Shown here: one piece after another, positions 16,280 through 25,295 of the stretch | Numbering within the stretch: position 1 is the first letter of the stretch | Layout: each line of letters opens with the position of its first letter | Origin: Bog-756 sp963776225 | GTDB taxonomy: Bacteria; Actinomycetota; Acidimicrobiia; Acidimicrobiales; RAAP-2 | DNA: 64,000 nucleotides | Assembly: GCA_963776225.1 (NCBI GenBank) | Contig: CAVZLL010000003.1 | Coordinates: 930,001 to 994,000, forward strand | Reading direction: 5' to 3' | Made by a program: the position numbers and the translations under genes | Notes under the pieces: generated by a model | Database searches by the model: none | Seen by the model: the letters and a program-made list of their open reading frames with translations, nothing else | What the model was told of the DNA's origin: nothing

Positions 16280-18187
16280 TCAGCTGCAGTGCGCCGCCGG
16301 TGGGGGCACGTCGAGGCTGGGGTTGGCGTCGAAGAAGCCGGCGGCCACCAGGTGGAAGCCGCAGTACTCGACCGGCATCACCGGCCAGTCCTCCGGTCGG
16401 GGCCAGTGGGTGACCCCGAAGGTGTGCCAGGCCACCAGCTCGGTGCCGAGCAGCGAGCGGTCGGCCGCCGTCCACCGGGGCAACCCGTCCCCGCCTTCGT
16501 GCTGGTTGGGATAGTCCCCCGCGGCACGCCGCTCGTCCTCGGCGAACGGGGTCACCCAGAGGTTGTGGCGGGCGAAGCCGGCCCGGCGCCCGACGCTCGA
16601 GTCCCCCTGCGCGAGCAGGGTCGGTGTCGACCCCGGGACGAGCTTGTAGGCCACCGGGAGGTCGAGCCCGTTGCGCTTGGCCGGGTTCACGAACCGCCAG
16701 TGGCGGCTGCCGGCCGGGTCCACCTCCCGCATCGCCTGCTGCTCGGATTCGAGGCGGGTGCTCGCCTTGCGGATCGCGTTGCCCATCGGGTTCTCCGGCC
16801 CGGTGGGCACCGGTTCGAAGGCGACCTCGTGGACCTCGTTGACCGGCCCGTCCACGTTCAGGTCGAGCCGTGCGCAGAAGAGGTGCTGATGGACGGGAGC
16901 GGCCAGCCCGGGTGCGACCACCGACCCCCAGGGGGTGTCGTCGCCCTCGGCGACCGCCTGGGTGGACATGATCCCGGTGAGCTTGACCTCGAGCTGCATG
17001 GTGCCGTCGAGGTAGAAGTACCAGTAGAAGCCGTACTCGTAGTTGCCCACCGTCGCGATGAACGACACGACCAGCCGGCGGGAGCGACGGACCTCGACGT
17101 GGCCGGTGTTCATGTCGTTGTGCTTCCAGAGGATGCCGTAGTCCTCCTCGTGGATGCAGATCGCGTTCTCGACCACGTAGGGGGCGCCGTGCTCGCTGCA
17201 GAGGACGGCGTCCAGGTAGGTGATCTCGCCCAGGCAGTCGCACCCCAGGGTCAGGGAGTTGGCCATCCGGCCGAGGCCCCACTCGCCGACGTCGAAGGCG
17301 TTCTTCCACCCGTGCATCGGTCCGGGATCGCCGTAGGGGACGACCATCTCGCTGATCGCCGCACGGTGGAGGATCGGCCGGACGGCGCCGCGGTCCTCGT
17401 ACCCGACGGTGTGGAGGACCAGTCCCTCGAGGGGGTCCATCGACAGCCGCATCGACCAGCGCTGCCAGCTCAGAAGGTTGCCGTCGAGGCTGTAGCTGAC
17501 CCCGTCGGGCTGCGCGATGGTCAGGGGACGCAGGTCACTGCGCAGGGGGGCGTTGTCCTCGGGGCGGTACGATCCGCGCCCCGCCGGGAGGGGCACCACG
17601 CCGAGGTCGACCGTCTCCAGGACCTCACCGCGTGCCGCGTCGACGGTGGCCAATACCCCTTCGATCGGGCGGGCGTAGCCGTTGTCCTGTGGTTGCTCCC
17701 GGTAGTAACAGAGGCAGCGGACGATGCGCCGTCCCTCCTCGGCCGGGTTGTCGTAGTTGCCGGTGGGCCAGGGGTCGATCTGGACGGTCTCGAAGTCGGT
17801 GATCCCACGCCGGAGCATGGCCCCCCGCCAGCCCGGGTCGGCCTTGAGGGCGAGGATCGACCGCAGGGCGTCGTCGAAGAGCAGGGCGGGACGCACCCCG
17901 CCGCGCTCCGTCCACCCGACGATCTGGCCGGTGGCCAGGTCCACCACGGCCTCGATCACCGCCGCCTCGGGTCCCGGGACGATGACCATGCGCACCCGCC
18001 GGTCGACCGGGTCACCCGGCCGGTGGTCGGCGAGCACCTGGCGGGAGGGTTCGTCGAGGACCACCAGCGAAAAGAGGGCGGTCTCGGGGATCCTGCCGCT
18101 CTCGCGGACGGTGGCCACCGCCGCGCCGATCTCATCGGCACGCAGCGAATCGAGCGGGTGGGTGGCGGTCGATGCCGTCGCAACCAT
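16280..18187 (-). CDS. Copper amine oxidase (topaquinone-containing primary-amine oxidase)
   Basis: Oxidises primary amines to aldehyde, ammonia and hydrogen peroxide. 635 residues, the usual size of the bacterial and Arthrobacter-type enzymes. The cofactor tyrosine is in VGNYEYG (Tyr383, consensus N-Y-D/E), copper ligands are HQH at 433-435 and a later His in VTHWPRPEDWPVMP near 590, and the catalytic base Asp is likely Asp299 in AFDVGEWG. No signal peptide is seen, so it should be cytoplasmic. ATG 18187. Placed before a crotonase and divergent from a ferredoxin/ACAD operon, so the amine-derived aldehyde or acid may feed CoA-ester catabolism. Confidence 0.94.
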   Translation of the reverse strand: MVATASTATHPLDSLRADEIGAAVATVRESGRIPETALFSLVVLDEPSRQVLADHRPGDPVDRRVRMVIVPGPEAAVIEAVVDLATGQIVGWTERGGVRPALLFDDALRSILALKADPGWRGAMLRRGITDFETVQIDPWPTGNYDNPAEEGRRIVRCLCYYREQPQDNGYARPIEGVLATVDAARGEVLETVDLGVVPLPAGRGSYRPEDNAPLRSDLRPLTIAQPDGVSYSLDGNLLSWQRWSMRLSMDPLEGLVLHTVGYEDRGAVRPILHRAAISEMVVPYGDPGPMHGWKNAFDVGEWGLGRMANSLTLGCDCLGEITYLDAVLCSEHGAPYVVENAICIHEEDYGILWKHNDMNTGHVEVRRSRRLVVSFIATVGNYEYGFYWYFYLDGTMQLEVKLTGIMSTQAVAEGDDTPWGSVVAPGLAAPVHQHLFCARLDLNVDGPVNEVHEVAFEPVPTGPENPMGNAIRKASTRLESEQQAMREVDPAGSRHWRFVNPAKRNGLDLPVAYKLVPGSTPTLLAQGDSSVGRRAGFARHNLWVTPFAEDERRAAGDYPNQHEGGDGLPRWTAADRSLLGTELVAWHTFGVTHWPRPEDWPVMPVEYCGFHLVAAGFFDANPSLDVPPPAAHCS

Positions 18188-18353
18188 GGGTGTCCGTTCC
18201 TCCGAAATCGCGGGTCCGGGGGCGTCGGCGCGGGCTATGCGGGACGGTGCCCGGACCCGTCCTCCGACCGGCGCAGGATACTCCGCCGCCGTCGAGGGGC
18301 GACAACCGGTGGGCCCGGGGGGAACCGGCGCCGAACCGGGGCCCGGTGGCGGA

Positions 18354-18359
18354 TAGTCT
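18354..18359 (+). promoter_or_regulatory. Leaderless -10 element (TAGTCT) of the ferredoxin-ACAD operon
   Basis: TAGTCT ends 8 bases before the ATG at 18368 in the 180-base gap divergent from the amine oxidase. The spacing predicts a transcript beginning at or next to the start codon. No -35 stands out. Confidence 0.4.
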
Positions 18360-18367
18360 CCCCCGAC

Positions 18368-18670
18368 ATGGAGGGGACCGCTGCGAGTGCGGCCGGAGGA
18401 GGGGACCGGGCGATCCGGGTCACCGTCGACCGCGAGCGGTGCATGGGATCCGGCAACTGCCTCTACTGGGCGCCCGGCACCTTCGACCTGGGTGACGACG
18501 GTGTGGCAGTGGTGATCGACCCCTCCGGTGAGGACGCCGACCGCATCGCGGTGGCCGCAGACGGCTGCCCGACCCGGGCGATCTCGATCACCCGGGTCCG
18601 TGGAGCGACGGACCAGGTGCGACCGGCCGGCGAGCAGGAGGGGAACGGTGCCGATCGCGCTGTCCGATGA
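18368..18670 (+). CDS. 3Fe-4S ferredoxin of the P450-partner type
   Basis: 100 residues. VDRERCMGSGNC (Cys25, Cys31) and DGCPTRAI (Cys67) give three cluster cysteines, with the middle ligand position of 4Fe-4S ferredoxins replaced, so a [3Fe-4S] cluster is expected. Such ferredoxins deliver electrons to actinobacterial P450s. The nearest P450 is at 12325-13569, and another is at 47964. The gene lies in a much longer open frame that is antisense to the amine oxidase; ATG 18368 is the real start. Its end overlaps the start of the ACAD gene by 23 bases. Confidence 0.88.
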   Translation: MEGTAASAAGGGDRAIRVTVDRERCMGSGNCLYWAPGTFDLGDDGVAVVIDPSGEDADRIAVAADGCPTRAISITRVRGATDQVRPAGEQEGNGADRAVR

Positions 18671-20867
18671 GCACGAGGCACAGCGGGTCTCGGCCCGGCG
18701 CTGGCTTGCCGCGCACTGCCCTCCCGAGGTGCCACGGGCCCTGCTCGACGCCGAGGTCGAGGAGCTCCAGCCGGTGTGGCGGGGACTCGCCGACCAGGGG
18801 TGGCTCGGGATCCACCTGCCGGAGGAACACGGCGGGCAGGGGTTCGGTCTCTTCGAACTGGCGGTCCTCCTGGAGGAGACCGGATGGTCGACCGTCCCCG
18901 GTCCGCTGTTGCCGACCGTGGCGACCTCGGCCCTCCTCGCGGAGGCCGCCGATCCGTCGGAGGCCGCCCGTCTGCTGCCGGGACTCGCGGACGGCAGCTC
19001 GATCGGTGCGCTGTGGCTCGGTCAGGAGACCCTCGACATCGTCGATCGGGGGCCCGCCGGTGAGCTGGTCGTCTCGGGAATGCTCCGTCCGGTGCTCGGT
19101 GGCGGGATGGCGAGCCTGTTCCTTGCGCCCGCCCGGTCGGTCGGGGGGGACACGGTCTGGGTCGTTCTCCGGACGGACGGTGACGACCATGCGGTCAGGG
19201 TCGAGCCACTCGGCAGCCTCGATCCGACCCGGCGGGTCGCCGCGGTCGAGGTCTCCGGCTACCGGGTGCCGACGAGCGACCGGCTCCCCTCGCTCCGGTC
19301 CGAGCGGGTCCGCGAGGTCGTGGCCGCCCTGATGGCGGCCGAGCACGTCGGGGGCGCCCGCTGGTGTCTCGAGACGGCCACCGAGTACGCCAAGGTCCGG
19401 GTCCAGTTCGGCCGGCCGATCGGGCAATTCCAGGCGGTCAAGCACCGTCTGGCCGACATGGCGGTCCGGGTCGAGCAGATGACCGGTGTCGCGTGGGACG
19501 CTGCGATGGCGGTCGGGGAGGGGCAGGCAGAGGGTGCCGGCCTGGCCGCGGCGACCGCCGGCGCGCTCTGTCTCGACGGGTACGTCGAGTGCGCCAAGGG
19601 CTGCCTGCAGTTGCTCGGCGGGATCGGGTTCACCTGGGAGCACGATCTCCACCTCCATCTCAAACGGGCCCTGGCCGACCGGCAGCTCCTCGGCGGTTCG
19701 GACCCCTTCGTGCAAGCGGTCGCCGACCAGGCCCGCCGCGGCGTCCGGCGCACCCTGGCCGCGGACCTCCCTCCCGAGGCGGACCGGTGCCGGGCCGAGC
19801 TGGCTCCGCTGGTCGAGACCGCCGCGGCGGCAGACGGTCGCGAGCGGCGGGCGCTGCTGGTGGACGCAGGACTCATCGCCCCCCACTGGCCCCATCCGTG
19901 GGGGCGCGACGCCGGGGCGGTCGAGCAGGTGGTCATCGACGAGCTGATGGCGGCCGCCGGCGTCGACCGTCCGCACATCGGGGTCGGGGCCTGGGCGCTC
20001 CCGCCGATCATCGCCCGGGGCGATGAGGAGCAGTGCGAGCGCTGGGTCCGCCCGACGCTGCTCGGCGACCTGTCCTGGTGCCAGCTCTTCTCCGAGCCGG
20101 GGGCGGGCTCCGATCTGGCCAGCCTGACCACCCGGGCCGTCCGCACCGACGGGGGATGGACGCTCGACGGGCAGAAGGTGTGGACGTCGATGGCCACGAC
20201 GGCCGACTGGGGTATCTGCCTGGCCCGGACCGACCCCTCGGTCCCCAAGCACGAGGGGATCACCTACTTCATCGTCGAGATGCACTCCCCGGGACTGGAC
20301 ATCCGGCCGCTCCGGGAGCTCACCGGGGCCGCGATGTTCAACGAGGTCTTCATCGACTCGGTCTTCGTGCCCGACGACTGTGTGATCGGCGAGGTCGGGG
20401 GTGGCTGGGCGCTCGCCCGGTTGACCCTCGCCAACGAGCGGGTGTCCATGTCCTCCGGGGCGACCTTCGGCATCGGGGTCGAGTCCCTGGTCCGTCTCGC
20501 AGCCCGGGAGGAACGCCCACCGGCGGATGATGCAGTGCAGCGGCTCGGCTGGTTGCTCGCCGAGGCACAGTCGCTCCGGCTGATGACCCACCGTGCGACG
20601 CTCCGGTCCCTCGCCGGTGCGGACCCCGGACCCGGGGCGAGCCTTCGCAAGCTGCTCGGGGCCGAGCACGAGCAGCGGGTCCAGGAGCTCGGCCTCTCCA
20701 TGCTCGGGGCCGAGGGCGCGACCACCGAGGGTCGATCCGCGCGCTGGGTCCAGGGCTTCCTCGCCACCCGCTGCCTCACGGTGGCTGGAGGGACCAGCGA
20801 GGTCCAGCGCAACATGATCGGCGAGCGGATCCTCGGACTGCCGAGGGACCCCGAGCCGCGGAGCTGA
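18648..20867 (+). CDS. Double-module acyl-CoA dehydrogenase (two ACAD units in one chain)
   Basis: 739 residues, about twice a normal ACAD. Residues 1-380 are a beta-type module (YAKVRVQFGRPIGQFQAVKH, GGIGFTWEHDLHLHLKR). Residues 400-739 are an alpha-type module with CQLFSEPGAGSDLASLTTRA, DGQKVWTSMATTADWG and TVAGGTSEVQRNMIGERILG. This is the arrangement of the fused mycobacterial FadE34, which acts in steroid side-chain degradation; equivalence of substrate is inference. GTG 18648 is preceded by AGGAGG and overlaps the ferredoxin gene, so the two are coupled. Elsewhere in this window the same two modules are separate divergent genes. Confidence 0.92.
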   Translation: MPIALSDEHEAQRVSARRWLAAHCPPEVPRALLDAEVEELQPVWRGLADQGWLGIHLPEEHGGQGFGLFELAVLLEETGWSTVPGPLLPTVATSALLAEAADPSEAARLLPGLADGSSIGALWLGQETLDIVDRGPAGELVVSGMLRPVLGGGMASLFLAPARSVGGDTVWVVLRTDGDDHAVRVEPLGSLDPTRRVAAVEVSGYRVPTSDRLPSLRSERVREVVAALMAAEHVGGARWCLETATEYAKVRVQFGRPIGQFQAVKHRLADMAVRVEQMTGVAWDAAMAVGEGQAEGAGLAAATAGALCLDGYVECAKGCLQLLGGIGFTWEHDLHLHLKRALADRQLLGGSDPFVQAVADQARRGVRRTLAADLPPEADRCRAELAPLVETAAAADGRERRALLVDAGLIAPHWPHPWGRDAGAVEQVVIDELMAAAGVDRPHIGVGAWALPPIIARGDEEQCERWVRPTLLGDLSWCQLFSEPGAGSDLASLTTRAVRTDGGWTLDGQKVWTSMATTADWGICLARTDPSVPKHEGITYFIVEMHSPGLDIRPLRELTGAAMFNEVFIDSVFVPDDCVIGEVGGGWALARLTLANERVSMSSGATFGIGVESLVRLAAREERPPADDAVQRLGWLLAEAQSLRLMTHRATLRSLAGADPGPGASLRKLLGAEHEQRVQELGLSMLGAEGATTEGRSARWVQGFLATRCLTVAGGTSEVQRNMIGERILGLPRDPEPRS

Positions 20868-20948
20868 CCCACCCTCCGCCGGCCGCCCGACCGGCTGGTC
20901 TGCTCAACCAATTGCGGCGCTCTCGTGTTAGCACCACGACCCTCGGGG

Positions 20949-20988
20949 GGTTGGCAACCTTTGTCATCGGCCCGGCGTGGGGCACAAT
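20949..20988 (+). promoter_or_regulatory. Promoter of the FtsX-type permease with adjacent inverted repeat
   Basis: TTGTCA (20961-20966) and CACAAT (20983-20988) are separated by 16 bases, a sigma70-like pair 68 bases upstream of the ATG. Immediately before the -35 is GGTTG-G-CAACC (20949-20959), a perfect 5-bp inverted repeat that could bind a regulator. Confidence 0.4.
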
Positions 20989-21056
20989 CAGAGTGTGCAG
21001 GCGGCTCACACGGCCCGGTCGGCGCCTTCCGATGATTGGCGGACCGGTCACCTGAG

Positions 21057-23612
21057 ATGGTGATGGGTGCGGCCTTGGCGACTGCCTGGTACCGGCTTCG
21101 GGCCACGCTTCGCCGGCGATGGGGCAGCTATGTCGGCGTCGTCCTGTTGGTAGGACTGGTAGGCGGCGTCGCCATAGGTTCGATCGCCGGGGCCCGTCGA
21201 ACCCAGTCGGCGTTCGCGAGCCATCTCACCGAATCGGACTCCTCCCAACTGCAAGCCCAGATCTGGAACCTGCAGGAATCACTGAGGGGACCAGCTCAGG
21301 CCAATATCACCGCGGAGCTGGCCAGGCTTCCCCACGTGGAACACGTCGCCAGCGCACCGACGGTCCTCCTCCTCCCCCTGGGGTCCAACGGCAAGCCGAA
21401 TTCCACCATCCAGGCGGTTGCCAACAACAGGGAGAACACCGTTGGCAGCGTGGGCGGCATGTACTTTCGACAGGACCGGGTGACCCTCGCTCAGGGCCGC
21501 ATGGCGGATCCGAACCGTGGCGATGAGATGGTGGCCACCGCTCAGGCGGCGCAGCTCCTCGGCTGGCACCTGGGTGAAACCATCTCGCTGGGTGCCTACA
21601 CACCGGCCCACATTCAAGACCCCAGCTTCGACCCGGAGGTCACCGGTCCCGACGCCCGAGTGTCGGTGAAGCTGGTCGGGCTGGTGGTGTTCTCGAACCA
21701 GGTCGCTCGAGACGACGTCGACCGGTACCCGACCCTGGTGTTGATCACGCCGACGCTCACCCGACGCCTCCAAGCCTACGAAACGCTACCGGTCTACGGA
21801 TTCCGGCTCGATCACGCGAGTCGGGATGTGGGTCCGTTGGAACGGGAGATCGTCCACCTCCTCCCACGGGGAACCGTCTATGCCTTCCACGTGACGTCGG
21901 TCGTCACCGGCCAGGTCCAGCGCGCCATCAAACCAGAGGCAATCGCCTTGGGCGTCTTCGGGGCGATTGCCGGACTGGCCACCCTGCTGATCGGCGGACT
22001 GTTGATCAGCCGGGGGCTATGGGCGAACGGTGCGGATGTGAAGGTCCTCCGGTCGCTCGGTGCCGGTCCGGCCGTGACGACCCTGGATGCAGCACTCGGC
22101 CTCTGCGGCGCAGTGGTGCTGGGATCGCTGGTGGCCACGGGCTTGGCCGTCCTGCTGTCGCCACTCACTCCGATCGGACCGGTGCGACAGGTTGACCCAT
22201 CTCCGGGGTTCGCCTTCGACTGGACGGTGTTCGGTACCGGCTTCGCCGTTCTGGTTGCTGGACTCGGAGCCTTCACCCTGCTGGCCGCACATCGTCGGGG
22301 TTCCCTGCTGACTGGACGGCGTCCAGAGCCCATCGACCAACCCTCGCTCGTGGTAGATGCGGCTGCGCGGTCGGGGATGTCAGTTCCGGCCGTCGCAGGC
22401 CTTCGATTCTCCCTGGAGCGGGGCCGGGGCCGCACCGCGGTGCCGGTTCGCTCGGTAATGGTTGGAGCCGTTCTCGCCGTGATGGTGTTGGTGGCCACCG
22501 CGACCTTCAGCAATGGCCTGAGCACTCTCAACTCCCACCCCGCCCTGTACGGATGGAACTGGAGCACCGCCATCGAAACCGGGGCGGGAGGGAGTATCCC
22601 GCCCATCGCAAGCCGGATGCTCGACCACGATCACGATGTCGCAGCCTGGACTGGATTCAACTTTGGAGACGTTCAGGTCGACGGCCAGACCGTTCCCGAA
22701 CTCGACGGGGACCCTCATGCCGCGCTCACTCCGCCCTTGCTGTCCGGGCACACGCTCGACGGATCCAACCAGATCGTGGTCGGCCAAGCTACTTTGGCCG
22801 CGCTACACAAGAGGGTGGGTGACACGGTTCACCTCAGCTACGGGAGCCCGCAGAACGCCCCAGTTTACGTACCGCCGACTCCACTCGTGATCGTCGGTGC
22901 CGCCACGTTCCCCTCTATCGGTACGAGCGGAACCTTTCACCCTTCGATGGGCACCGGCGTTCTCTTTTCCTCGGACTTTGGAAGCGCGGCGTTCAAGGCG
23001 GCGATTTCCTCACCCGATCCCAATCTGGACGGCCCGGGAATCATCGTCGTGCGGTTCCGGACCGGGGTGGCACCGGCCGCCGGTCTGGCCTCGCTACGAA
23101 GGATCTCCACTGCGGCCAACAAGGTGTTGAGCGCCGATCCCAACTCCGGCGGCTCCACGACCTTCGTTGTCGACGCCCAGCGGCCGGCGGAGATCGTGAG
23201 CTATCAGTCAACCGGTGCCACCCCGGCATTCCTGGGCGCCGGTGTTGCTGCGGGCGCCGTGGTCGCCCTCGGGCTCACCCTGGTCAGTTCGGTGCGGCGT
23301 CGACGGCGGGATCTGGCCTTGATGAAGGCGCTCGGATTGACTGAACGCCAACTGGCCATGATTGTGGCTTGGCAGGCGTCGGTATCGGCGATCATCGGGG
23401 TTGTCATCGGCGTTCCCCTCGGCATCGCACTCGGGAGATGGCTCTGGATTCTCTTCGCTCGCTCGATCTACGCGGTCCCCGAACCGTCAATCCCGGGAAC
23501 CGAAATCGTCCTTGTTGCAATCGGCGCTCTCGTGTTGGCCAATCTGGTCGCCGGACTGCCGGGGCGGATCGCGGCTCGAACACCGACGGCGCTCGTGCTG
23601 CGGTCGGAGTGA
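21057..23612 (+). CDS. FtsX-type ABC transporter permease (MacB/LolC-like), orphan
   Basis: 851 residues. A first membrane segment lies at residues 24-44 (SYVGVVLLVGLVGGVAIGSI), followed by a large extracytoplasmic domain, a block of membrane segments around 285-420, a second external domain, and three C-terminal segments from about 720. SSVRRRRRDLALMKALGLTER near 745 is the FtsX-family cytoplasmic loop. Partners of such permeases are cytoplasmic ATPases, but none is adjacent, so it is an orphan here. ATG 21057 chosen over an upstream TTG. GC is lower than in the flanking catabolic genes. Role could be lipoprotein or lipid extrusion or cell-wall signalling. Confidence 0.88.
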   Translation: MVMGAALATAWYRLRATLRRRWGSYVGVVLLVGLVGGVAIGSIAGARRTQSAFASHLTESDSSQLQAQIWNLQESLRGPAQANITAELARLPHVEHVASAPTVLLLPLGSNGKPNSTIQAVANNRENTVGSVGGMYFRQDRVTLAQGRMADPNRGDEMVATAQAAQLLGWHLGETISLGAYTPAHIQDPSFDPEVTGPDARVSVKLVGLVVFSNQVARDDVDRYPTLVLITPTLTRRLQAYETLPVYGFRLDHASRDVGPLEREIVHLLPRGTVYAFHVTSVVTGQVQRAIKPEAIALGVFGAIAGLATLLIGGLLISRGLWANGADVKVLRSLGAGPAVTTLDAALGLCGAVVLGSLVATGLAVLLSPLTPIGPVRQVDPSPGFAFDWTVFGTGFAVLVAGLGAFTLLAAHRRGSLLTGRRPEPIDQPSLVVDAAARSGMSVPAVAGLRFSLERGRGRTAVPVRSVMVGAVLAVMVLVATATFSNGLSTLNSHPALYGWNWSTAIETGAGGSIPPIASRMLDHDHDVAAWTGFNFGDVQVDGQTVPELDGDPHAALTPPLLSGHTLDGSNQIVVGQATLAALHKRVGDTVHLSYGSPQNAPVYVPPTPLVIVGAATFPSIGTSGTFHPSMGTGVLFSSDFGSAAFKAAISSPDPNLDGPGIIVVRFRTGVAPAAGLASLRRISTAANKVLSADPNSGGSTTFVVDAQRPAEIVSYQSTGATPAFLGAGVAAGAVVALGLTLVSSVRRRRRDLALMKALGLTERQLAMIVAWQASVSAIIGVVIGVPLGIALGRWLWILFARSIYAVPEPSIPGTEIVLVAIGALVLANLVAGLPGRIAARTPTALVLRSE

Positions 23613-23828
23613 GTGATCAGGTATCGCCTGCCAGTAGCGACGTAGTGCAACAACGGTCCAGATCGCCTCGACGACGCCGAACGGCCAGGCCCCAGACAGG
23701 AATCCGTAGGTGCTCGACAGAGCGCAACCCAGGGCGAAGGCCAGGACAAAACCGGAACCTCGACCCTCCAAGGCGTACATGCCCATCATGAACGTGAGAA
23801 CGACGACTCCGAACACGGTCAGTGCCAT
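23487..23828 (-). CDS. Small membrane protein, conserved in actinobacteria
   Basis: 113 residues. Two hydrophobic segments, residues 3-19 and about 28-60, with FMMGMYALEGRGSGFVLAFA, GCALSSTYGFLSGAWPFGVV and VALRRYW. I recognise this as a recurring small actinobacterial membrane protein of unknown function. The last 35-40 residues are polar and overlap the 3' end of the convergent permease gene by 126 bases; they lack family character and probably arose by loss of an earlier stop. Confidence 0.65.
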   Translation of the reverse strand: MALTVFGVVVLTFMMGMYALEGRGSGFVLAFALGCALSSTYGFLSGAWPFGVVEAIWTVVALRRYWQAIPDHSLRPQHERRRCSSRDPPRQSGDQIGQHESADCNKDDFGSRD

Positions 23829-23883
23829 CCCAACACGCTACGCAGGATCGCTCAGGTTCCCTCCCGTGCCGCTGCGGGATGGA

Positions 23884-25212
23884 TCACGGCCCAGCGAAGC
23901 GCGGTGGGTGTCTCACGCTCCGCTGACCGAGCTCCTTGAGACGGGCCTGTCGGACAGCCGGGATACCGGCGAGTGCCTGGAGTGTCGGCGAGCCGTTCGT
24001 TGCCATGTTCACCACTCGACCGAGACCCAGGTTCGTGCCGCTGCCGAGGAATGGCGCATCCCCGAAGTTGAACAATCCGCCGTCGGCGGCGGTGAACCAG
24101 TACCCGCCACCGTCGGGCATCGAAGCCATGGCGACGATGGGCTGGTTCAGGTGGATGGCGCCGGTGGACCCGTGGAAGCCGGCGTCACCGAAGGCGAAGA
24201 TGCCACCGTCGGAGGCCACCAGCCAGTAGCCACCACCGTCGGGTGTGGCGGCCATGCCGACCACCGGCTGGTTCAGGTGTAGTGCCCCGGTGGACCCTTG
24301 GAAGCCGGCGTCGCCGAAGGCGAAGATGCCACCGTCGGAGGCCACCAGCCAGTAACCACCCCCATCAGGGGTCGCCGCCACGCCGACGATGGGCTGGTTC
24401 AGGTGGATGGCTCCGGTGGACCCGTGGAAGCCGGCGTCGCCGAAGGCGAAGACGCCACCGTCCGAGGCCACCAGCCAGTAGCCCTGGGCATCAGGGGTCG
24501 CCGCCATGCCGACGATGGGCTGGTTCAGGTTGATGGCTCCGGTGGACCCGTGGAAGCCCGCGTCGCCGAAGGCGAAGATGCCACCGTCCGAGGCCACCAG
24601 CCAGTAGCCGCCGTTGTCGCCGGTCTGCGCCACGCCGACGATGGGCCTGTTCAGCGGGGCGCCGTTGGCGTCGCCGTGAAAGGCGGCATCGCCCATGTGG
24701 GCCACGGTGCCCGCCTGGTTCACCTGGTAGTAGCCGATCGAACCGGCTCCCTCGAGTGTTACGGCGAAACCGCTTGCATCTGCCGAACCCTGGATCGTCA
24801 TGGTGGCGGAGCGGTCACCGAGCGCCCCGGGAAGGAACAAGACATCCGGTTCGCACGACTGACCGGAGGTGAGGACGATGGTGGACACACCGTCGCCGGG
24901 GCAGTTGCCCGGCGTCATCCCGTAGTCGTCGGCACCGCGGCCGGTGAAGGACACCGCATTGGTGGTCAGGTCGATGATGTCGGTGGACACGCCGCTGTAC
25001 GAGATAATCGGTTCGGTATTGGGAGTCGAATACGTCCCGAGCGTGGTGTCATGGAATTGCACGAGCGGACTGACCTGCAACAGGCGCGGGGAGGCTGCCC
25101 CGGCACTCGGACCGCCCCCGAATCCACCCTCGGCGAGCGACGCGCCACCGAGAACCAGGAGTAGAGCCGCAAATCCCGACGCGACAATCCCCACCGACCG
25201 TCGAACCCGCAT
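23884..25212 (-). CDS. Secreted repeat protein with GGYWLVASDGG..FGDA beta-propeller-like repeats
   Basis: 442 residues. Residues 1-35 are a signal peptide (MRVRRSVGIVASG, a hydrophobic stretch, then ASLAEG). A domain of about 130 residues follows (STIVLTSGQSCEPDVLFLPG, an immunoglobulin-like fold by appearance). Then come four near-identical 42-residue repeats plus degenerate flanking ones. Each repeat holds GGYWLVASDGGIFAFGDAGF and STGAIHLNQP. Such repeats are typical of secreted or surface proteins of Acidimicrobiia and related actinobacteria; binding of polysaccharide is often supposed but unproven. ATG at 25212; a longer frame upstream has no signal-like start. Confidence 0.85.
   Translation of the reverse strand: MRVRRSVGIVASGFAALLLVLGGASLAEGGFGGGPSAGAASPRLLQVSPLVQFHDTTLGTYSTPNTEPIISYSGVSTDIIDLTTNAVSFTGRGADDYGMTPGNCPGDGVSTIVLTSGQSCEPDVLFLPGALGDRSATMTIQGSADASGFAVTLEGAGSIGYYQVNQAGTVAHMGDAAFHGDANGAPLNRPIVGVAQTGDNGGYWLVASDGGIFAFGDAGFHGSTGAINLNQPIVGMAATPDAQGYWLVASDGGVFAFGDAGFHGSTGAIHLNQPIVGVAATPDGGGYWLVASDGGIFAFGDAGFQGSTGALHLNQPVVGMAATPDGGGYWLVASDGGIFAFGDAGFHGSTGAIHLNQPIVAMASMPDGGGYWFTAADGGLFNFGDAPFLGSGTNLGLGRVVNMATNGSPTLQALAGIPAVRQARLKELGQRSVRHPPRFAGP
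24139..24642 (-). repeat. Four tandem 126-bp coding repeats
   Basis: Four head-to-tail units of 126 bases (42 codons) encode the repeats of the secreted protein; a fifth, diverged unit follows at 24013-24138. Units are close to identical at DNA level (for example the run encoding DGGIFAFGDAGF), so copy number could change by recombination and short-read assemblies may collapse them. Confidence 0.85.
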
Positions 25213-25295
25213 CGCCAACCCGCCTTTCTGCGGAGATGCTCTCTCCGTGCGCCCGGAAACATAGCAGTACAACGTCCCGGTGAAGGTCTTCCGTC

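Noticed and set aside
15755..18367. Long + strand frame in front of the ferredoxin
   Set aside because: It is antisense to the crotonase and copper amine oxidase, both of which have intact active-site motifs. Only the last 101 codons (from 18368) are a gene.
24013..24642. Regularly spaced repeats resembling a CRISPR array
   Set aside because: The repeats are 126-bp coding units in frame with the secreted protein, without unique spacers.
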